Positions 10,362 through 22,200 of a stretch of DNA of 64,000 bases are shown here, piece after piece. Where the stretch lies: contig MU128999.1 of assembly GCA_014904985.1 (NCBI GenBank), positions 164,282 through 228,281 on the forward strand, given 5' to 3'. The notes under the pieces were generated by a model. It had not been told where the DNA came from, did no database searches, and saw nothing but the letters and a program-made list of their open reading frames with translations. Made by a program: the position numbers and the translations under genes. The first letter of the stretch is position 1. Every line of letters starts with the position of its first letter. Source of the DNA: Hydnum rufescens UP504 (taxonomy: Eukaryota > Basidiomycota > Agaricomycetes > Cantharellales > Hydnaceae).

Positions 10362-13300
10362 ATGAGGGAACCTCTGCAGCTGGCGGTGCGTGAATATACC
10401 GATAGCATGAGATGATCAATCCTTGTTGATCCTCACACTTTCAAGAGCGAGGGATCTCGCGCTAGTGCAGCGACCGCCGAGTCACATTTGTTCAACCACT
10501 CCTGGAATCGTCTTGGCTCGTATAGCATTCCCGATCTATGCTCCTACATTGAATCCACTGCTCCAGCCCCCATCAGTCTCCTGAAATGGTGCAAAGTCGG
10601 AATGGATTCAGACACGAGTTCTTGCTCCTCAAAGTGGACAGACCGGAAAATGGTGGGACCCTATGGATGCGTCTTGAGCGTCGAGTGCATGAGAGTGCTA
10701 TGGCCGCGAATTACATCATCTCATCTGTTCTCTCGGGCGACACTGTGAGTACTTATGCCCATACAAGGATAACTTGTTGAATACTCTCCCCTATCAACCC
10801 CATGTCGATGATGATAGGTGAAGCTGAGTAATGATTTCTCGCGCTTGTTTGACGCATCGCAAAGCGAAGTTCGAGTTGAGACAGAATTCACTGTCCCACT
10901 CCCTCTGGAAATGCTACGCACTCTTCTATCCACCCTGATGAAAGAGTCTCCCGATTACAAGCTATATTCAGTGCGTATTTCCTTGTGCATTTCTACACAT
11001 CTATTGATACAGCCTTCACCAGGGGACTGTTATTTTTTCTGTGCAGTCATGTACGAGGTTCTCATTTCCGCGGGAAACGGGGCGAACGTCGCTGGCGCTC
11101 CGAGTAAGGTTTCCAACTTTTTTGGTCCCGAGGCAAAGAGCAGAATCAAAAAGCGCATGGCCAGTTCTCCGTCAGTCTCTTCATCGAGTTTATATTTAGA
11201 AGCATTGATGGCACTGTTACCCTCCTTATAGTTCAGAGCCTTCTGATAGCCTTCCCGGACTCAAGAGTCCAAAGGTGCCATATATTCCCCTTCCCACCTC
11301 CATCGAGCAGCTCCCGACCAGGGTCTTGGTTGCCCGGCAGACGGAACAAACGGTCGCGAGCCATCTCACCTCCCAGGAGGCACTGGATCCCCGGATCAAA
11401 CATGACACTTCGCCCTATAATCAGCTCTCAGCTTCCGATCGACCCTCCAGCGTTATTAGGTCTGGGGATGCTGTCAGCCCGGGCATTCCAGATATTCCTC
11501 CACATGTTCGCCCAGGTGGTCTTCAAGAGACTCGAAAAAATATTCCCTCAGATTCACGTCCTTTGTACGATTTTCCCTTAAGGAAGAGGGCGGGAATTGT
11601 TCGTTTCATGAACACTGCTCGAGTGGATCCTGAGTCAGACACGCGCCCAAGTCATCCGGAAGTTCGCCCGGAGACACTACGCCCAGACCTTACGCCTGGT
11701 CGGAGGGAATTTCTGTGGGATTAATTTTGGGACTGTGCATTCTGGAGTCGCAGTCGCATATGGCATCTCGCCACACAGGGTTGAGCAGATTCTATGGCCT
11801 GGGCAAATCGTGAGCTACCTAACTGCCTAGTTTATGACGCCGAGGGCCATGTCGTTGCGTGGGCCCATGCGGCCCAGGTTGTCCGCCTTGCAAGGGGTTG
11901 GATTCGTTGCGAAACGTACTTTGATGATTATCTTTACATTGTCTAATCACCTGCGTGTGCTCACCTGAAAAATAGGTTCAAACTTTTGTTTGGTCCTACG
12001 GGAGAGTCGCACCTCATCCAGGAAATCCTTCCCGTACGCATCAAACGCTTCCAAATCAACACCGCTCGTGTCGCTGACAATACATATTCAGTTAGGTAAA
12101 CTGCCGATCGATGTTATTACCGATTACCTGCGCGAACTTTGGCTGGTATGTTTGCTCCTTGTTCTAGTAATTTTTTCCTCAGTAAGGATCGTCTTCCCCA
12201 TATAGGACGCAAAATCAAGGATCCTCGAGTGTGGTTATTCAAAGGAGGACCTGGGTATGTCATCTGGTTCCCGTGCCTTGTCTCGATGTTGTTTTAGTAA
12301 CGACATGAGGTTGTAGAATCCGCTGATATCTGGCTTTGTGAGGTTCCTGGGGCCTATCTCGGTATGGATATGGTTTGACACCTCGCATTCGCAGCCATCC
12401 GGCGACCTTGAGCGTGCGAAACGGCAAGATGATACGAGACGCGGCCTATGCAGCGTGAGCATCAGCGTTAATTATCGAGTCGCCTCGTTTATATTCTTTA
12501 TTCAGTGGTCTGGTCGCGCCCCAGGGCTCCCAGAAAGATGCAGATGGTCGGGATCAGTTACACATCATATCGTATGTCACGCCTTGCCTTTGGGTATGAT
12601 CTGTTCATTCAGGATATCTGTCCTCAGCGAACCAGAGGCCGTGGCTGTGCACTGTTTCCTTTCGAAAGATCTCAAGCTCAAGTCGGACCAGTCTTTTATG
12701 GTGTGCGATGCCGGGCGTGATACCGTAGTGCGTCCTTTTCCTTTGTTCTTTCTCCCATTAGGTGATCAAGAATATTTGTACAGGATACAGTGATTTGCCA
12801 AGTTTTAGGGAATGTGACCCATATTTCACAGCTGTGTGCTTCTTCGAGCGCCAGCTGTGGATCGCATTTCCTGGACATTCACTTCCGAGCTTATCTGGAA
12901 GAGTGGCATAGAACTCGAAATATCGAATTGAGCGAGATGAATCTAGCGTATTATATGGATACTTTTACGTATTCGCAGAAACTTGGATTTACAGGAAAGC
13001 AGGACGAGGGGGACCTCCTTTTTGACTGCTTTGACGTTTTCGATTATTGTAAGTCTGATCATACCCTGGAATTTCCGCGGCCCAACGTTGGACTTCTTTT
13101 TTGATAGACAACACTGATCTTTCCGATGACGAGTTTTTCAATGGTCAACTCGTGGTGCCTTTGAATGATCTACGACAGCAAGTATTTGACCCTGTTGTCA
13201 ATCAGGTAGGATTTTTGTACCTAGATCTGGGCCTGTCCAAAATTCATGCCGCATTTCTCAGGTCCTCAGCTTTCTGGAAGCCCAATTAAAAAGAGTAGAC

Positions 13301-14273
13301 TCAGTGGACGTCCTCCTTCTCGTGGGCGGATTGTCTGCAAGCCCATATCTTTTTAATCGTATATGGGTATGGATATGGCGTCCTTCGATTTTCTTTATAT
13401 TTTTGTCACGTTTCGATAAATACAGGATACATTCCATGTGCGTATGCATGATAGGATTGTGAATCCCCCGGACCCGGATATAGCGGCATCCCTTGGAGCT
13501 GCGGAATCAGGTTTTGCGGAAAGTCTCATGGGACGACCAATCGGAGCTCCGGCAATCATTGCTCCCAAGAGTTATATCGTCGGGATCGGTCCCAATCTAG
13601 CGATCAGGCCTGGACGCAACCAGAACTCAGGAAATACTAATGAGACGATGAATGACTTCAACGGAGTTTTCGTGTATGTACCAGACTTGGATAATTGTGC
13701 ATCCCTTGTCGCCTTTCTGATGGATGCCCCTGCCTTCAAGAACGCGGTATTTAGTGGTCAAGGGCGCATGGTTGAACACGGGAGAACCAGTCCTCCGAGA
13801 ATTCACGAAGACGTCATATGATCCGTCGGGTAAGAACCCCTTTCTGTGTAGTATTCGCCTGGACTTGGACGTTCTAATTTATCGCCTGGTTAGATTCTCT
13901 TTTTACTGCAAGAATATACGCCTCAGATTCTACAAAAATATGGCCTGATACGAGTAGAGGCGATCTGGAACATATTCTGGATTGGCATATCGACCTTGGT
14001 GATACAGCGTTGTTCAAGCAAAATCTCCAGAATTCTCCGTATCACTTCAAGACAAGTAATTATTCCTCTTAGCTCACTTGGCTTAGTTGTCTAATTGTTT
14101 ATTTAGTTTTTAAGATTGGTATCGAAATTGATAGTCAAGGTGAGTCGACTCCACACGCTAGATGGCACTCTCACTTAGCCTGTTCTGCGAATGTTCCAGA
14201 GGCGCACGTAGTATGGTTTTGCGATGGAAAGCAGCGTGAGCGTTTAAGGCTACCCGGTATCCTTGGGAATTGA
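10362..14273 (+). pseudogene. Hsp70-like protein, class 2, copy B (frameshifted)
   Basis: Same architecture as copy A. The N-domain exons lie at about 10488-10743 and 10819-10971, and the third starts near 11037. After the linker (11240-11700) comes the ATPase. The phosphate-1 region reads INFGTVHSGVAVAYG, with Asn where canonical Hsp70 has the Mg-binding Asp. Phosphate 2 reads CDAGRDTVV, where class 1 has CDAGGGT. A one-base deletion near 11800-11806, relative to copies C and D (they read cctggggc, B reads cctgggc), shifts the frame and gives a stop soon after YLTA. A base is also missing in the run just before the phosphate-1 motif. The 3' half (12445-14058) is open exon by exon and nearly identical to copy C. 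Final codons end at TGA 14271-14273. Confidence 0.75.
12445..14058. repeat. Near-identical tract shared with 19805-21418
   Basis: Over this 1.6 kb, copies B and C align at a constant offset of 7360 bases with roughly 2-3 percent differences by eye. The flanks on both sides (linker and 5' ATPase on the left, final intron on the right) differ by 10-20 percent. Sharp edges inside homologous genes suggest gene conversion rather than whole-unit duplication. Confidence 0.7.
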
Positions 14274-14790
14274 AATCTCTACAACACCCTACTGTGAACC
14301 GAAACCTTCTACATGTACGGACTATGTGCGGACTGTGCACCCTTCACTCAATGTATCTTCATCGCTTCGTGTATAACAACGGTAGTGCTAACAAACTGCT
14401 CTCAGAAGTAGAAGATACATATTCTAGCGCAACTCTCCAGACACTCAGTCGATTATTGGTTTGTCAGACTGACTTGGCCTCATGTATGAGCGAAATTCTT
14501 CGGTACAGCACTGGGAATTCCTCTGGCATTGTGGACCTTGAGACTTTCGGAGGTACTTGAAAGAGAATGACCCTGTCAGGTCTTAAGCCCATAAATCTTT
14601 TGCATACCTTTGACACGAAATTCACGAGGCCGAGTGAGATGAACAGTTTGAGGACTGCCTCTGCAAGAGCTGAGTGCGTGTGTGTATATAACCACGAAAT
14701 TTGGATGGAGGATCACATTGGTGAGATGGCTAATGACTGCAGAGAACTGGTCTTGGGTTGGGACGACTGATAAAGGAAGTGAGTATCAGC
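14274..14790. other. Intergenic between copy B and NLR remnant 2
   Basis: Part of the duplicated unit. It matches 21643-22200 and 28591-29140 in order, including the AGCACTGGGAAT segment and a TATAACCACGAAATTTGGAT segment near 14690. No gene was supported. Confidence 0.4.
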
Positions 14791-16870
14791 GAGGAGGGGA
14801 GAGCAGAGGACTCATCCAAATCACGATGTACTCAAGCTCATCACACATTGTAACTCCTGGGTGTCGGGCTCTGTCTATTCCAAGAACCAGCGAGGCGACG
14901 CGGATGGTAGGCGACCAACCCTTTTTATCTGACGGCCTCTGGATATTTTTTGTCCAATTTATCAGGAATGCGCTAGCGGGTGTCTTCCGGACCGCAGAGG
15001 GTTCAGGAAAGAATAATGGATTCAGAGCAACTAGGATGTGCCAAATTCTAGTAGTCGACCGGTGCTTCACTATAGTCACCGCTTTGCATACCGCATCGTC
15101 TTGTCCCATTCTTGGGGCGTGTTCTTTGAGCAACACTCATCAGTGTCCTATTTCCCACGGTGATAATCCACCGTTTGTTGGTAGCCGATTGTGGGTGGCA
15201 AATGTCAAACTTGCCCTGAGAGTGAGCTTTCTTTTAAAATTTCGCACCTGCACCTTCTGCTGCCCTTAGATGCCCTGAGGTATGGAGAAGAGTGAGTGGC
15301 CCCTTCTGACGGGGGAAACTCTAGTCGTGCCTGAGGATCTATTGTCCTACACTCTCGCTCAGTGTCTTGGACCCGCGTGATGAATGCAGGAGACGGTAAC
15401 ATTTCCTGGTGCAAACAATCTGTATCCAACAGGTTGGACACCCCCATCAAGCTACCAAAGATGCCGATGCGGTGCAGTTGCAAGAAGCCTTCCCGATTAA
15501 CGGGGTTCGCTGTACAAGTCGTCCTTAACGAGAAGTGGCTACACGGTGCGTCATCAGTCGAAATGGATAACGGGAGATGTCGAGGATCATATTACAAATT
15601 GTTAGTCTGTAGGCGGGAAAAACGAGGGACAGGTCACGCAACGGGTGATCACCTCGAGAAAAAGAAAAGCTCCCATGAAGAATAGCCTTGTTCGCCGCTC
15701 TTTTTGACACAATTCCGGTAATCATAGACTAGCCAGTTCCGGCGGGTCCGTGGAGCCAGGATATTGGGGTACACTGCCTTCTCCAATCGAATTTCGGTGA
15801 ACATTCCGACTGGAGCCTGACAATGACGCGACCTTCCTTGCTGGACTCATACGCCGCATAGACGGCTCGAAGAAGAGACATGCCAAGTGCAGATAGTCCT
15901 TCCCAACTTGAGGATACTGGTGGCGGAACAATGGATGGGGCGTCCACGCTCGCGAGAGATCCCCTTGGCAGGAAGCCGGAAGCCCGCTCAGATCAGGAAA
16001 GAGGCGAATTCGAACCACAGAGAGAGGACGCTTCAACGCAGCCATCAAGAACTTGGCCAAGCTAATAGAAACTAACACACGGTTCTTCACGCGGCGATTG
16101 ATATTGCTCCAACGTTTGGAGCAGGAGACGTGGGTAATTAAATCGGAATGCCAGTAGTATTCATCCCCTCCCGATGGAAAATAGGTGCTGGTATGTGGCC
16201 GAACAAAAGATAAAATCATTTTGCTATGAGGGACGATTCCGTCAATAGATTACCTTCTAAGTCAAGCACCGGTAATAGCAAGTACGTAGGGGACTCCTCC
16301 CTTAGGATGAACAGGAGAACATTGGGGTTGTGCAAAGACGACGAATATCGGAATCCACTGTGACCTCGCTTTTTGATTTGAGGAGGGTGAAGATTCGCTC
16401 TCAGTTTTTCCTGCATGGGTAACCCAAACATCTCCTCAGCTCAGGCGGAATAAATCTATGCACAATGAGCATGCTCACAGTGGCATGAGACGGGAATCTC
16501 GAGGAGATCACATGGGCGACCTTTGCATTTCGCCACGGATGTCTTTCGATACGTAGCGAAAACCGCTTGGCTTGTGGGCCTTCTAGTTGCAGAAGCAAGA
16601 ATTCGTGAGGAACCCCCTGTCAGCTCCTTGTACCATGTTGACGGGCTGGTGCGGACGGTGGGTTAACCTGTGCGCATAGATTGGAAACGGTGTAGGCGCT
16701 GGCCATCCACAACGAGTGGCTGAATGGGATCTCGCTAATGTATGATGGCATGGGAAAGTCGGATAGACATTGGTTGAGGTGCGGCTAGACTGAGCAGACC
16801 ATTCCAGACCAACATTCTGCAATGAGACATGCTGGGAGGGCTCTGAAAAAGGCAGCTTAGCCGCTTCAAC
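14790..16870 (-). pseudogene. NLR remnant 2: shared N-domain plus NACHT P-loop
   Basis: Same minus-strand order as remnant 1. GVPHEFLLLQLEG is readable near 16610-16570, then a stretch ending in SLRIERH, then SSRFPSHATVSM around 16520-16465. The P-loop at about 15765-15725 reads WLHGPAGTG followed by a stop (TAG in place of the CAG seen in remnant 3). The start side is separated from copy C by about 0.7 kb that includes a MITE and the palindrome. No WD40 repeats remain. The low-coordinate limit is approximate and follows similarity to remnants 1 and 3. Confidence 0.6.
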
Positions 16871-16889
16871 ACCGATGAGGCCTTGATTG

Positions 16890-17030
16890 TAGTGTTGCCG
16901 CGACTCCGCTCGACTCCGCTTGTGCTCGGCTCCCGGACGGCTTCCGCCGACTCGACTTGTGCTCGAGCCGATGGAGCGACTCGAAAATGGGGATCGGTCC
17001 GGCTCGAGGCGACTTTCGGCGACTACACTA
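16890..17030. mobile_element. 141-bp hAT-like MITE
   Basis: The element is flanked by an exact 8-bp target duplication CTTGATTG (16882-16889 and 17031-17038). Its ends form an imperfect terminal inverted repeat: TAGTGTTGCC at the left, and TAGTGTAGTC reading the right end on the other strand. 8-bp duplications and TAGTG-type ends are typical of the hAT superfamily. It is GC- and CpG-rich, contains two tandem CGACTCCGCT units at 16901-16920, and has no coding capacity. Remnants 1 and 3 lack it at the same place. Confidence 0.8.
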
Positions 17031-17327
17031 CTTGATTGGGAAATCGCGATGGGCGGATCCGATGGTATCACGTGCCTAGCATACTGTCCTCGAAGACGGG
17101 CCTGAAGAGAACTCCTTGAGCTACGGGGCCTGTCATGTGAAGAGCGCAGTACTAGTGCTCGAAATACGCACAGGTAGGTCACTACAGATGTACATTATGT
17201 AATCAAGCGTGTATCTCAACACCATGCCTAGAAACAAAGCGCAGTGACGACAGAAAAGAATGCGATAGCGACCTCGGCAAGCTATATTCCCACACATACA
17301 GTACATCCATTTCCAGTCACCGGACCC

Positions 17328-17349
17328 TGGGCTGTGTGCACACAGCCCA
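17328..17349. promoter_or_regulatory. Perfect 22-bp palindrome between NLR remnant 2 and copy C
   Basis: The half-site TGGGCTGTGTG is followed directly by its reverse complement. It occupies the same position as the elements at 10164-10185 and 24412-24431, about 210 bp before the copy C start codon. A symmetric protein-binding site in a bidirectional promoter is inferred from conservation and position. Confidence 0.6.
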
Positions 17350-17559
17350 AGGTCCAATGGCTTCCGCGCTTCGTGCAAATCGGGTCGGTCTGGACGATAT
17401 CTTCAAACGATCTCGTCTCCGGAGTATCAAGCTTCTGACTTCCTGTATCTGTGGTTTCCACGTCTCCCTACCTCGTTCTTTCTCCTTGAGGTCTTCTAGC
17501 CAGTTCATATACCACTCTGTTGGTCTTGTTGACCTTTCGGCTCTGAGCAACAAGCCGAG

Positions 17560-20500
17560 ATGAGGCAAACTCTGCAACGGATACACGAAGAGGTGCATGA
17601 TTATGCTGATAGCACGAGGTGATCAATCCTTGTTGATCCCACACTTTCAAGGGAACCGCATCGAGTTCTAGTGATGATGACCCCGAGGCACGTTTTTTTA
17701 GCCTGTGTGAATCAGGAGGATCTCACCTGGCTATTTCTTGCACAGTACCAGGCATTATCACATCCTCGCAGTCCTTCCGATCTCTCCTCACGGTTTCGCA
17801 CCCACAACTTCTCTGCAGCGACCTTCCAGTCGCATTTGTTCACCCATTCATGGAATCGTCTTGGCTCGTACAGCATTCCCGATCTATGCTCCTACATTGA
17901 ATCCACTCCTCCAGCCCCCATCAGTCTCCTGAAATGGTGCCAAGGTCGGAATGGATTGAGACACGAGTTCTTACTCCTCAAGGTGGACAGACCGGAAAGT
18001 GGCGGGACCCTATGGATGCGTCTTGAGCGTCGAGTGCACGAGAGTGCTATGGCTGCGAATTGCATGATCTCACCTGTTCTCTCGGGCGACACTGTAAGTG
18101 CTTATACCCGTACATGGATCTCTCGTTGAAATACTCTCCCCCCTATCAACCCCGTGTCGATGATGATAGGTGAAACTGAGCAACGATTTCTCGCGCTTGT
18201 TTGACGCATCGCAAAGCGAAGTCCGAGTTGAGACAGAATTCACTGATCCACTCCCTCTGGAAACGCTACGCACTCTTCTATCCATCCTGATGAAAGAGTC
18301 ACCTGATTACAAGCTATATTCAGCGCGTATTTCCTTCTACATTTTTACGCCATCTATTGATATAACCTTTACCAGGAGAACTGTTATTTTTTCTGTGCAG
18401 TCATATACGAGCATCTCATTGCCGCCGGCAATGGGGTGAACGTCGTTGGCGCTCCGAGTAAGTTTTCCAACTCTTTTGGTCCCAAGGCAAAGGCCAGAAT
18501 CAAAAAGCGCATGACTACTTCTCCGTCAGTCTCTTCACCGAGCTTATATTTAGACTCAAGTATTGATGGCACTGTTGCTCCCCTTATAGTTCAGAGCCAC
18601 CTGATAGTCTTCCCGGGCTCAAGAGTCCAATGTTCCCATATATTCCGCTTCCCACCCCCATCGGCAGCTCCCGACTCGGACCAGGATCTTGGTTTCCCGG
18701 GAGACGGAAGGACCGGTCGTGAGCCCTCTCCTCACCTCCCAGGAGGCACCTGATCCCCGCATCGCACATGAACCTTCGCCCTATAATTGGATCTCAGCTT
18801 CCGATCGACCCTCCAGCGCTATTAGGTCTGGGGGTGCTGTCGGCTCGGGCATTCCAGATATTCCTCCACATGTCCACCAAGATGGTCTTCAAGAGACTCA
18901 AAAAAATATTACCGCCGATTCACGTCCCTCCTACACGTCTCCTTCAAGAAAGAAGGCGAGAATCGTTCGCTTCATGAAGTCCGCTCGAGTAGAACGTGAG
19001 TCAGATATGCCCCCCAAGTGATCCGGAAGTTCACCCAGAGATACTACGCCCAGACCTTACGCCAAGTCGGGGGGAATTTCCGTGGGGATTAATCTCGGGA
19101 CTGTGCATTCTGGAGTCGCAGTCGCATATGGCATTTCGCCACACTCGGCTGAGCAGATTCTATGGCCTGGGGCAAATCGCAAGGTCCCCACCTGCCTAGT
19201 TTATGACGCCAAGGGCCATGTCGCTGGGTGGGCCCATACGGCCCAGGGGTTCCGCCTTCCAGAGGGTTGGATTCGTTGCGAACCGTACTTTGATTATATT
19301 TGCGTTTGTCTTATCCCCTGCTTATGCGTCGCCTGAAAAATAGGTTCAAACTTTTGTTGGATCCTACGGGTGCCTCAGATCTCGTCCCGATAATCCTCCC
19401 GTATGCGTCACAAACTTCGAAATCAACACCACCTGGGTTGCTGACAATTTATATTCAGTTAGGCAAACAACCGATTGATGTTATAACCGACTACCTGCTT
19501 GAGCTTTGGCGGGTATGTTTGCTCTGCCTTCTAGCCATATTTTCCTCAGTAAGGATCATCTCCTCCATATAGCACCTAAAACTAAGGATCCTCCAGTGTG
19601 GTAATTCAGAGGAGGACCTGGGTATGTCATCTGCCTTCCCTCCATGTTCTTTGAGTAATGATGTAAGGTTGTAGAATCCGCTGATGTCTGGCTTTGTGAG
19701 GTTCCTGGGGTTTATCTCGGTGTGGATATGGTTTAACACGTCGCATTGGCAGCCATCCCGGCGACCTGGGGTGTGCGAAACAGCGAGATGATACGGGACG
19801 CGGCCTATGCAGCGTGAGCATCAGCGTTAATTATCGAGTCGCCTCGCTTATATTCTTTATTCAGTGGTCTGGTCGCGCCCCAGGGCTCCCAGAAAGACGC
19901 AGATGGTCGGGATCAGTTACACATCATATCGTATGTCACGCCTTGTCCTTCGGGTTTGATCTGTTCATTCAGGATATCTGTCCTCAGCGAACCAGAGGCC
20001 GTGGCTGTGCACTGTTTCCTTTCGAAAGATCTCAAGCTCAAGTCGGACCAGTCTTTTATGGTGTGCGATGCGGGGGGTGATACCGTAGTGCGTCCTTTTC
20101 CTTTGTTCTTTCTCCCATTAGGTGATCAGGAATATTTGTACAGGATACAGTGATTTGCCAAGTTTTAGGGAATGTGACCCATACTTCACAGCTGTGTGCT
20201 TCTTCGAGTGCCAGCTGTGGATCGCATTTCCTGGACATTCACTTCCGTGCTTATCTGGAAGAGTGGCATAGAACTCGAAATATCGAATTGAGCGAGATGA
20301 ATCTAGCGTATTATATGGATACTTTTACGTATTCACAGAAACTTGGGTTTACAGGAAAGCAGGACGAGGGGGACCTCCTTTTTGACTGCTTTGACGTTTC
20401 CGATTATTGTAAGTCTGATCATACCCTGGAATTTCCGCGGCCCAACGTTGGACTTCTTTCTTGATAGACAACACTGATCTTTCCGACGATGAGTTTTTCA

Positions 20501-21642
20501 ATGGTCAACTCGTGGTGCCTTTGAATGATCTACGACAGCGAGTATTTGACCCCGTTGTCAATGAGGTAGGATTTTTGGACCTAGATCTGGGCCTGCCCAA
20601 AATTCATGCCGCATTTCTCAGGTCCTCAGCTTTCTGGAAGCCCAATTAAAAAGAGTGGACTCAGTGGACGTCCTCCTTCTCGTGGGCGGATTGTCTGCAA
20701 GCCCATATCTTTTTGATCGTATATGGGTATGGACATGGCGTCTTTCGATTTCCTTTATATTTTTGTCACGTTTCGATAAATACAGGATACAGTCCACGTG
20801 CGCATGCATGATAGGATTGTGAATCCCCCAGACCCGGATATAGCGGCATCCCTTGGAGCTGCGGAATCAGGTTTTGCGGAAAGTCTCATGGAACGACCAA
20901 TCGGAGCTCCGGCAATCATTGCTCCCAAGAGTTATATCGTCGGGATCGGTCCCAATCTAGCGATCAGGCCTGGGCGCAACTGGAACTCAGGGAATACTAA
21001 TGAGACGATGAATGACTTCAACGGAGTTTTCGTGTATGTACCAGACTTGGATAGTTGTACATCCCTTGTCGCCTTTCTGATGGATGCCCCTGCCTTCAAG
21101 AACGCGGTATTTAGTGGTCAAGGGCGCATGGTTGAACACGGGAGAACCAGTCCTCCGAGAATTCACGAAGACGTCATATGATCCGTCGGGTAAGAACCCC
21201 TTTCTGCGTAGTATTCGCCTGGACTTGGACGTTCTCATTTATCGCCTGGTTAGATTCTCTTTTTATTGCAAGAATATATGCCTCAGATTCTGCAGAAATA
21301 TGGCCTGATACGAGTAGAGGCGATCTGGAACATATTCTGGATTGGGATATCGATCTTGGTGATATAGCGTTGTTCAAGCAAAATCTCCAGAATTCTCCGT
21401 ATCACTTCAAGACAAGTAAATTGTTCTTCGTGGCTCACTTCGCTTAGTAGTCTAATTGTTTACATAGCTTTTAAGATTGGTATCGAAGTCGAGAGTGGAA
21501 GTGAGTAGACTGCACGCGCTGGATGGCATCTTCACTGAGTCCTTTTGTGAATGTTACAGACGTGCACGTAGCATGGTTTTGTGATGGAAAACGGCGTGGG
21601 CGTTTAAGGTTACCCGGTATCTGGGAATTGAAATCTCTATAG
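17560..21642 (+). pseudogene. Hsp70-like protein, class 2, copy C (linker frameshifts)
   Basis: Exon 1 starts at ATG 17560. Exon 2 is 17746-18093 (HSWNRLG, HEFLLLKV, LWMRLERR, SGDT) and exon 3 is 18170-18322. Exon 3 is followed by a GC donor where classes A, B and E have GT. The linker carries a net 5-base change near 18660-18690 relative to copy B and one G too few before the ATPase, so the frame is lost. Past that point the ATPase exons are open: INLGTVHSG (Asn for the catalytic Asp), VPTCLVYD, SEPEAVAVH, CDAGGDTVV, LLLVGGLSASPYLF. Terminal exon ends at TAG 21640-21642. Its 3' part is nearly identical to copy B. Probably non-functional unless an unrecognised intron removes the linker lesions. 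Confidence 0.75.
19805..21418. repeat. Near-identical tract shared with 12445-14058
   Basis: Counterpart of the copy B tract at an offset of 7360 bases. Identity falls off abruptly after the 'acttcaagacaagtaa' splice-donor segment on the right and before 'gagcatcagcgttaatt' on the left. Confidence 0.7.
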
Positions 21643-22200
21643 TTCTTTAGTGTGAACTACCAACTTCTACACGTACAGATACGTGTAGCCTGTGTATTCC
21701 TCACTTAATGTATCTTCATTGTTTCATGTATAACAGCGGTAGTGTTAACAAAATGTTTCAGTGTCCCTCTGAAGTCGAAGATTCACACTCTGGCACAACT
21801 TACCAGATATTCAGTTGGTTGTTCGTTTACTAGGTACCGACTTGGCCTCATGGATGAGTGAAATTCTTCGATACAGCACTGGGAATGGCACTGGCATTGC
21901 GAACGGCGAAAGACTTTGATACTTTCTGAGGCACATGAAAGAGAACGACCCTATCAGGCCTTAAGCCCACACATGGATTTCGCATACCTTGGACACGGAT
22001 TCACGGATGTTCTACGGGGGTCGGGTAGGGGTGAACTGTTTGAGGATTGCATCAGCGAGAGTTGAGTGCGTGTATGTATATAACCACGAGATTTGGATCG
22101 AAGATCACATTGGTGAGATGAGTAATGACTTCAGAGAAGCGGTCTTGAATTGGAAAGGTCGAAGTGAGTATCGGGGAGGAATGAACATAAAGGCCCCATC
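21643..22200. other. Intergenic between copy C and NLR remnant 3
   Basis: Repeated unit DNA, very close to 28591-29140 (for example the shared segments 'ttcttcgatacagcactggg' and 'ttaagcccacacatgg'-like). Short open frames such as that at 21989-22234 contain VYNHEIWIEDHIGEM, which also recurs near 14685 and 29035. This may be a degenerate exon, but no family is recognised. Confidence 0.4.

Noticed and set aside
16583..17182. 199-codon - strand open frame
   Set aside because: It runs through the MITE and the frameshifted NLR N-domain; openness is largely due to GC-rich MITE sequence.
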